From positions 1-22,722 of the forward strand of contig CAZBJW010000043.1 in NCBI GenBank assembly GCA_964492135.1: 22,722 nucleotides of DNA, given 5' to 3'. The first letter of the stretch is position 1. The number at the start of each line of letters is the position of its first letter. Under the pieces are notes generated by a model that ran no database searches, had not been told where the DNA came from, and was given only the letters and a program-made list of their open reading frames with translations. Of the stretch, positions 22,674 through 22,722 are shown piece after piece. The translations under genes and the position numbers were made by a program. Source of the DNA: CAYGAW01 sp964492135. GTDB lineage: Bacteria > Chloroflexota > Anaerolineae > UBA7937 > B3-Chlor.

Positions 22674-22722
22674 TTGCCAGTCACCGCGTCAGCCAAGAAG
22701 AGGTTGAGACAGGCCGACAAGA
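22674..22722 (+). CDS. rpsT: 30S ribosomal protein S20, 5' part only
   Basis: The first 16 codons read M(L)PVTASAKKRLRQADK, which matches the conserved basic N-terminus of bS20 (SAKKRxRQ). The start is TTG at 22674, with AGGGGTG at 22661-22667 spaced 6 nt upstream. The gene runs off the right edge, so only about one fifth of the usual 85-90 residues is visible. S20 binds 16S rRNA early in small-subunit assembly. It is transcribed divergently from the uncharacterised two-gene operon. Confidence 0.85.
   Translation, partial: MPVTASAKKRLRQADK

Overview
The window looks like chromosomal DNA from a moderately GC-rich, Gram-positive-like or monoderm bacterium, most plausibly a member of the Chloroflexota. 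This assignment is inference from gene content: an ammonia-only NadE, a PdtaS/PdtaR-type ANTAR pair, MurJ, a CpaF-like protein, and an S20 start reading M(L)PVTASAKKRLRQ. No marker was searched. Coding density is high. There is no CRISPR array, insertion sequence, integrase or phage gene.

Layout. Positions 1-631 hold no convincing gene; there is a structured stretch with an intrinsic-terminator-like hairpin near the left edge. Positions 632-7712 (minus) form an operon of three large multi-membrane-span proteins (GT-C-like protein, PMT/ArnT-type GT39, YfhO family) with overlapping stop/start codons and a clear sigma-70-type promoter at 7736-7764. Positions 7839-10697 (minus) carry a histidine kinase, an ANTAR response regulator and NadE as overlapping frames. 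They lie just behind tRNA-Pro(GGG) (10835-10911), which has its own promoter and a strong terminator. Positions 11223-12900 (minus) hold lipB and a DPM1-like family 2 glycosyltransferase. A divergent promoter pair (12951-13038) separates this from a plus-strand pair: an M20 amidohydrolase translationally coupled to a DUF89/ARMT1-like protein. A plus-strand MrfA/YprA-type helicase (15384-17675) follows.

The right end holds minus-strand murJ, a divergent plus-strand gene (19538-20323) that is clearly related to the C-terminal ATPase domain of CpaF/TadA but has lost its key catalytic motifs, and a minus-strand two-gene operon of unrecognised proteins (563 aa, and 142 aa with Cys motifs). That operon ends in a strong terminator. 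Its promoter is back-to-back with that of rpsT, which runs off the right edge, and a perfect 12-bp palindrome sits at its predicted transcription start.

Themes. Envelope glycan chemistry recurs: the GT2 enzyme may make polyprenyl-phosphate sugars of the kind GT-C enzymes use, and MurJ flips lipid II. The least explained parts, and the best places to look for something new, are the degenerate CpaF-like protein and the two-gene operon beside rpsT. A second interesting idea is that the ANTAR regulator operon may be expressed by read-through of the tRNA-Pro terminator.
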